64,000 nt of DNA. Source: Sulfopaludibacter sp963815475. GTDB taxonomy: Bacteria > Acidobacteriota > Terriglobia > Bryobacterales > Bryobacteraceae. Position 1 is the first letter of the stretch. Each line of letters begins with the position of its first letter. The translations under genes were made by a program, and so were the position numbers. The DNA lies in assembly GCA_963815475.1 (NCBI GenBank), contig CAWFHD010000001.1:1302001-1366000 (forward strand), written 5' to 3'. This document shows positions 59,554 to 64,000 of this stretch, piece by piece. The notes below the pieces were generated by a model. That model saw only the letters and a list, made by a program, of their open reading frames with translations, had not been told where the DNA came from and ran no database searches.

Positions 59554-61219
59554 CTACATCACCATCAGCTCGATCCGGGAAGGATGCTTCTTATCGTGAT
59601 AGACGGTCTCGGTCGCCGGCAGGAGTAGCGTCTCGTCAGTCACCGGACCGCCGGTGTTCGGATTACGATCGAAGCGCGGAAAATTGCTGCTCGAGATCTC
59701 CACTCGAATGCAGTGGCCCTTCAGAAACAGGTTGCCCGTGACGCCGGCATCCACCGTGATCTGGTAGATCTCGCCGGGCGTCGCAAGCTCGGGCTTTTCG
59801 AGCGACTTGCGATAGCGCAGGCGCAGCAGGCCGTCGGTGAGATTGCGCGCGGCGCCGTCCGGAAAGACGTCCACCAGCTTCGCCGTGAAATCGGTATCGC
59901 GGGCGGTGGTGGCGATGTAGAGCACCGCTTTCACCGGCCCCACTACTTCCATGTCGTGCTTGAGCGGCGGCGTGGTATAGGCCAGAACATCGGCGCGCTG
60001 CTCCACGGACGCTGATCCATTGGTCCCCACGGAAAGATTTTCGGATTGCAGCAGACCGACCCGCCCCGCGTCGGCGCCGGATGGCGCGGGTCGTACACAT
60101 AGCGGTCGTCGCCCGCTCCGAGCGGCTTTTCGTCGCAGCAAGCCGTTGGCCTGCAGGTAAAAACTGTGTGGGCGCGCCTGCTCCGGCGGCCATTCCCGAG
60201 ATTCGATCCACTGATTCGCGCCCATCACGAACAGCCGCACGGGCGGGGTAGACATGAGCTGTGTGTCCTGCCCCTTCAGCCACTGGTCGAACCACTCGAG
60301 CTGATAACTGCGGATCGGCGCCGCCGAACTCGTGCCAAAATCCACTCCCTGAAACGGCGCCGACATGTTGTGCGGCCATGGGCCAATCACCACGCGATTC
60401 AACCCCGAGCTTCTGTGGAGCGCCGCATACGCCTCCAGGTCGCTCTGCGCGTAATTGTCGTACCAGCCGCCCACGGCGAACACCGGAATCTTAATCTTGT
60501 CCAGGTGTTCGCGCACACTGATGGCGCGCCAGAAAGCGTCGAACGAGGGATGCGCGGCCACCTCTCGGTACATCTCCGAGATCTGGCCGGTTGCTGCGAC
60601 ATCGGACGTGCGCAGGGGCAGGTGGAAGATGTACTTTTCGAAATCGGGATGGAAGCCGGGCGCGCGCAGGTTCTCCGACATCCACTCCAGGCGATGGCCC
60701 AGCTTCATGGCGCCGCCGGTGGAATAGAAGCGGTCGCGGTAATCGTCGTACCCCGAAACCACCGAGAAGATCGCCTTGAGATGCGGGTTCTGCAGCAGGG
60801 CGGCTTTCCACTGCACGATTCCGACATACGAATCGCCGGCCATCCCCACCTTGCCGTCCGACCACGCCTGGCGCGCGATCCAGTTCAGCGTATCGTCGCC
60901 ATCGTCCGGCTCCTGGTGCAGCGGACGGAAGACGCCTTCGGAATCGTAGCGGCCGCGCACGTCCTGCAGCACCAGCGCGTATCCGTGATCCACGAACGAT
61001 TGCCAGTGTCCGGGAGTTTCGCCCTTGCCGTAAGGAGTGCGGACCAGGATGGTGGGGATGCGCGCCCTCGGCGGCGGGCAGAAAGACGTTCGTGGACAGG
61101 CGCACTCCATCGCGCATCGCGACCGGAATCCGCAACTGATGTTGCGGCGCCTTTGCGGGCGCACCCAGCGCCACGCAGCAAATCAAGCTCAGCCAGAAAA
61201 CTCGCACAGAAGGTCCCAA
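59554..61219 (-). pseudogene. CocE/NonD family serine hydrolase, frameshifted
   Basis: From ATG 61219 the frame gives a signal peptide (VRVFWLSLICCVALGAPAKA) and LRIPVAMRDGVRLSTNVFLPA. It shifts near 61060 to continue TILVRTPYGKGETPGHWQSFVDHGYALVLQDVRGRYDSEG. The nucleophile elbow is MAGDSYVGIVQW. A pair of compensating shifts at about 60137 and 60005 leaves GDDRYVYDPRHPAPTRGG in a third frame before returning. The C-terminal jelly-roll domain ends at 59554. CocE-type enzymes hydrolyse esters or amides. Its start lies inside the end of the glycosyltransferase gene. Confidence 0.82.
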
Positions 61220-62293
61220 AACCGCTTCCCGATGGTTTCCACCCTATGGTGCTCCCGAATATGACCGGCCCCCCGCAGGCCGATGGCACGGGCCACCTCA
61301 GCCACCGATGTTAGCAGAATCATGTGCTGCCGTAGGCTGTCCCGCTCGGCCGCGCCGCGCGCAATGCGAATGCAGGCGTCTTCGGGAAAGCGCGCGCCCT
61401 CTGCGTCCCTCGCTGATGAACACAGGCTTGCCGATCCCCATCAGCCGGATGGCGATGCCCGAAGTTTCGCCCGCGCCGGGATAGCGCAGGTTGAGGCAGG
61501 CATCTACTGCCGACGCCGCCATCCAGAATTCGCGCTCTTTCAAATATGGCAGCCGCACGATTCCCGGCGCCCGCAGCAGCGGCTCCACGGCGCGCTCCAA
61601 ATCGGCTGACGCGAACTGGCCGGCCACCAGCAGCCAGGCGTGGGGACGCTCGCGGCGCACCTCGGCAAACGCCTCGAGCACCGGTATCAGCCGCTTTGAC
61701 TCGCGCAGGAATCCGAAAACTCCGAAGAGGAACGCCGTGGGTGGAATGCCGAGATCCTGGCGATAGCGTTCCACTTCGGAGGGCGTCAGCAGCGCCGTGG
61801 GCCGCTGAAACAGGTGCGGAATCTCGACGACGCGCGCTCCCGAGGTGTGGCGCAGCACCGCGTCAGCCGCCGCCGGATTGTGCACCACCACGGCCAGCGC
61901 GCTCTCCGTGGCGCGGCGTAGCATGCCGTATTCGAAATAGCGGGGATCTGCGCCCGACGCCGCGCGGCCGCGCCACAGTTCGCGGGCGAGCCCGCGGCTC
62001 CACTCGCCATAGTTGTAGACGAACTCCTCCACGTAGGCGTCGTCGTTCAGTTGCCCCAGCAGGAAATGGTGCAGCACCGCGTCGTGCAGCACTACCACGC
62101 CTGGACGCTGCAGGGCCTGGCGGTAGATGGCGGCGTGCATGGCGTTGTTGCCGAGTTGGTACAGTGCGACGTCGCTGTGCGCGGGCGCGATTTCCACGCG
62201 GCCATGGCGGCGCAGTTCGGTGAGCAGGGCCTCCGAGTAATCGGCCACTCCCGTTCGTGCCGGCGGCAGCGGCGCAAAGTAACCGACCGTCAA
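61189..62293 (-). pseudogene. Group 1 (GT4-like) glycosyltransferase, frameshifted near the C terminus
   Basis: The start is TTG 62293, overlapping the stop of the YggS gene (TTGA), with LTVGYFAPLPPARTGVADYSEALL as the GT-B N terminus. The nucleotide-sugar domain has FLFGVFGFLRESKRLIPVLEAF and LVAGQFASADLERAV, and AGETSGIAIRLMGIGKPVFIS is the E-x7-E-like region. A shift near 61400 continues as EGARFPEDACIRIARGAAE and ends ETIGKRFWDLLCEFSG at 61189. This part is missing from the shorter frame ending at 61298. The enzyme probably builds a surface glycan. Confidence 0.82.
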
Positions 62294-62955
62294 ACCTTTT
62301 TCCTCTTGCCGAACAGCGCCGTTCCCACCCGCACGCAGGTTGACCCTTCTTCGATGGCCGCTTCGATATCGTGCGACATCCCCATGGAAAGGCCGCGCAG
62401 TCCGTGCAACTCGGCCAGTTCGCGCAAGCGGCGAAAGTACGGGCGCGCTGCTTCGGGATCGTCCGACCACGGCGGCATCGTCATCAGCCCTTCCAGCCGC
62501 AGATTCGGACACTCGCGCACTCCCGCAATCAGCTCCGGCAGGTCGGATGGGTCGGCGCCCTCTTTGGCATCTTCCTCCGAGAGCTTCACTTCGAGCATCA
62601 CGTCGAGTGGGCGGCCGCTCTCATTCAAGCGGCGCGCGAGTTTCACCGAATCCACGGTCTGTATGGTGTGGAACAGCTCGGCCGCCTTCTTCGATTTGTT
62701 GGATTGCAGGTGCCCGATAAGGTGAAACCGCGCGCCTTCCAGGTGGCCCACCACAGGCGCCTTGCCTTCGAACTCCTGCACGTAGTTCTCACCGAACTCG
62801 CGCAGGCCCAGATCGTACGCCTCCTGAATCACGGATGCGGGAAAAATCTTGGTCACGGCCAGCAGCAGAATGCCGGCGGGATCGCGATGGGCGCGGTCAG
62901 CGGCGCGTGCGATGCGCTGGCGAACGTCGGCCAGTCTGGCATCGAGGGACTCCAT
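62290..62955 (-). CDS. yggS: YggS family pyridoxal phosphate-binding protein
   Basis: 221 residues from ATG 62955. It has ILLLAVTKIFPASVIQEAYDLGLREFGENYVQE (the PLP Lys lies in AVTK), HLIGHLQSNKSKKAAELF, LMTMPPWSDD and LSMGMSHDIEAAIEEGSTCVRVGTALFG, all diagnostic of PLPBP/YggS. It carries PLP and maintains vitamin B6 and amino-acid homeostasis, and is not a catalytic enzyme. It is divergent from the gene at 63001 with a 45-bp gap. Its stop overlaps the start of the glycosyltransferase. Confidence 0.94.
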   Translation of the reverse strand: MESLDARLADVRQRIARAADRAHRDPAGILLLAVTKIFPASVIQEAYDLGLREFGENYVQEFEGKAPVVGHLEGARFHLIGHLQSNKSKKAAELFHTIQTVDSVKLARRLNESGRPLDVMLEVKLSEEDAKEGADPSDLPELIAGVRECPNLRLEGLMTMPPWSDDPEAARPYFRRLRELAELHGLRGLSMGMSHDIEAAIEEGSTCVRVGTALFGKRKKV

Positions 62956-62987
62956 GGGGCTCAATCCACCAGTATCCCATGAGCCGA

Positions 62988-62993
62988 TATCCT
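62988..62993 (+). promoter_or_regulatory. -10-like TATCCT before the 63001 start
   Basis: TATCCT ends 7 nt before ATG 63001 with no Shine-Dalgarno, suggesting a leaderless mRNA. It lies in the 45-bp divergent gap with yggS. Confidence 0.4.
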
Positions 62994-63000
62994 GGTAGGC

Positions 63001-63867
63001 ATGAACGTTGGTTTCATTGGATTGGGAAGAATGGGCGCGGCTATGGCGCGCAACCTGATGCGCGCCGGCCACCAGATGGCCGTCTACAATCGCACGCCCG
63101 AAAAGGCGGAGGCGTTGGCGGCGGAAGGCGCGCGCGTGGCCGCCTCGCCGGCCGATGCTTGCCGCGACGCCGAAGCGGTGATCACCATGTTGGCCGACGA
63201 CGCTGCGGTGGCGGATGTGGTATTCAGCGAAAACGGAATCGCCGGCGCACTGCCGCGGCGAGCCGTGCATGTCTCATCCAGCACCATCAGCACCGCCATG
63301 TCGCGGCGACTGACAGAGGCGCACGGCGATCGCTACGTGAGTGCGCCGGTCTTCGGACGTCCCGAAGCCGCCGAGACCAAGAAACTGTTGGTGGTGGCGG
63401 CCGGTCCGGCCGAAGCTGTGGAACGCTGCCGGCCGCTCTTCGACGCAGTGGGCCGGCAGACCTTCGTGGCGGGCGCGGAGCCGTGGCAGGCCAATGCGGT
63501 CAAGCTGTGCGGCAATTTCATGATCGCCAGCGTGCTGGAGACTTTCGGCGAAGCCAACGCCACGCTGCGCAAATCGAAGGTGAGCCCGCACCTGTTCCTG
63601 GATGTGATGAACGCGTTGTTCGCCTCGCCGGTGTATGCGAACTACGGCAGGATGGTTGCCGACGAGCAGTTCGAGCCCGCCGGCTTCGCGCTCAAGCTGG
63701 GACTGAAGGACGTCCGCCTGGTGCTCGAAGCCGCGCGCGAATGCGCTTCGCCGATGCCGCTGGCAAGCCTGATTCACGATCACCTGCTGAGCGGAGTGGC
63801 GCAAGGCCAAGCCGAACTGGACTGGTCCAGCCTGGCCAAAGTAATCGCCAAAGACTCCGGGCTGTAG
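63001..63867 (+). CDS. NAD(P)-dependent beta-hydroxyacid dehydrogenase (HIBADH/GlxR family)
   Basis: 288 residues with VGFIGLGRMGAAMARNLMRAGH (NAD site), YVSAPVFGRPEAAETKKLL (substrate strand), QANAVKLCGNFM (catalytic Lys) and a C-terminal helical domain ending LDWSSLAKVIAKDSGL. In the substrate strand, F-G-R-P-E replaces the S-G-G of typical 3-hydroxyisobutyrate dehydrogenases. That pattern is found in a subgroup that includes glyoxylate/succinic semialdehyde reductases and imine reductase-like proteins. The substrate is therefore uncertain. The paralogue at 22045 has the standard pattern. Confidence 0.88.
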   Translation: MNVGFIGLGRMGAAMARNLMRAGHQMAVYNRTPEKAEALAAEGARVAASPADACRDAEAVITMLADDAAVADVVFSENGIAGALPRRAVHVSSSTISTAMSRRLTEAHGDRYVSAPVFGRPEAAETKKLLVVAAGPAEAVERCRPLFDAVGRQTFVAGAEPWQANAVKLCGNFMIASVLETFGEANATLRKSKVSPHLFLDVMNALFASPVYANYGRMVADEQFEPAGFALKLGLKDVRLVLEAARECASPMPLASLIHDHLLSGVAQGQAELDWSSLAKVIAKDSGL

Positions 63868-63907
63868 TGCTTTGGCCCCGGGATGCAGTGGCATTCGTAG
63901 TGACAGC

Positions 63908-64000
63908 CTAGATATACGCGTGCAGTACCTCGTCCACCTCCGCGTCGCCCGTCGGATATTCCACGCCTTTCAACGGACTTCCCGCCTCCAACAGTGCTTT
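63908..64000 (-). CDS. C-terminal fragment of an unidentified gene
   Basis: An open minus-strand frame runs from the window edge to a TAG at 63908. It encodes 30 residues ending in the acidic tail PTGDAEVDEVLHAYI. The codon use resembles local genes. The rest lies beyond position 64000 and the family cannot be told. Confidence 0.5.
   Translation of the reverse strand, partial: KALLEAGSPLKGVEYPTGDAEVDEVLHAYI

Noticed and set aside
1..64000. CRISPR arrays, rRNA operons and insertion-sequence transposases
   Set aside because: No regularly spaced repeat array, rRNA sequence or transposase-like protein was found. The repeats seen are short, dispersed or paired.

Overview
The window looks like a chromosomal segment of an Acidobacteriota bacterium of the Solibacter/Bryobacter type. 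The lineage call rests on gene families typical of that group: three VWFA-related secreted proteins (24814, 25749, 37741), a TIGR03435-type protein (48179), a PadR repressor beside a MacB/FtsX-like 'ADOP' permease (28120-31046), a winged-helix/TPR sensor-like protein (53451) and many secreted hydrolases and VOC proteins. GC content is high, so long antisense reading frames are common and were ignored. No rRNA or CRISPR array was seen; the only RNA gene is tRNA-His(GTG) at 3074-3151.

Two integrative elements lie in the first 15.3 kb. Element 1 (1 to about 3076, cut by the window edge) ends at the 3' end of tRNA-His; it carries a tyrosine integrase, two small HTH (excisionase-like) proteins, a membrane-anchored coiled-coil protein and the start of a large Gly/Pro/Thr-rich protein. 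Element 2 (about 4672-15323) sits between divergent ubiD and fabG and is the most interesting locus. It is a compact (about 10.5 kb) phage satellite-like island with its own integrase, an excisionase-like protein homologous to that of element 1, replication-type genes, a sigma-like protein with an inserted zinc ribbon, and a HK97-fold major capsid protein. No portal, terminase or tail gene is visible. At its other end it carries a HEPN ribonuclease-like protein and a membrane protein as probable cargo.

From 15.3 to 31 kb are ordinary chromosomal genes: fabG, a GH36/27-like alpha-galactosidase, a frameshifted FAD/NAD disulfide oxidoreductase, a heavily frameshifted B12-binding radical SAM gene, a CDF cation transporter, a hydroxyacid dehydrogenase, an acetamidase, two convergent VWFA proteins, a universal stress protein and the padR-permease operon. 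At 31.1-36.2 kb a TMTC-like membrane TPR protein is translationally coupled to a 1216-residue fusion of a phospholipase-C-type phosphoesterase domain and a KAP P-loop NTPase. Both acidic signature positions of the phosphoesterase are replaced. Next come an HNH nuclease, comF, a third VWFA gene and a heme operon on the minus strand (hemX-hemA-hemC-cobA/hemD-uridine kinase, 43828 to 38677).

The 43.8-47.5 kb stretch is a small accessory island: a 490-bp repeat-bearing non-coding segment, a gene broken at an A8 tract, a HEPN protein, a ParDE module with a shortened toxin and a TacAT module. It is interspersed with REP-like palindromes and an 81-bp inverted-repeat element that has a relative at 48.9 kb. 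From 47.5 to 64 kb the genes are mostly secreted proteins and enzymes.

Two window-wide patterns stand out. First, nine genes have a -10-like hexamer 5-8 nt before the start codon, suggesting leaderless mRNAs. Second, ten otherwise conserved genes carry frameshifts, mostly with a net gain of one base, suggesting either sequence errors or decay.
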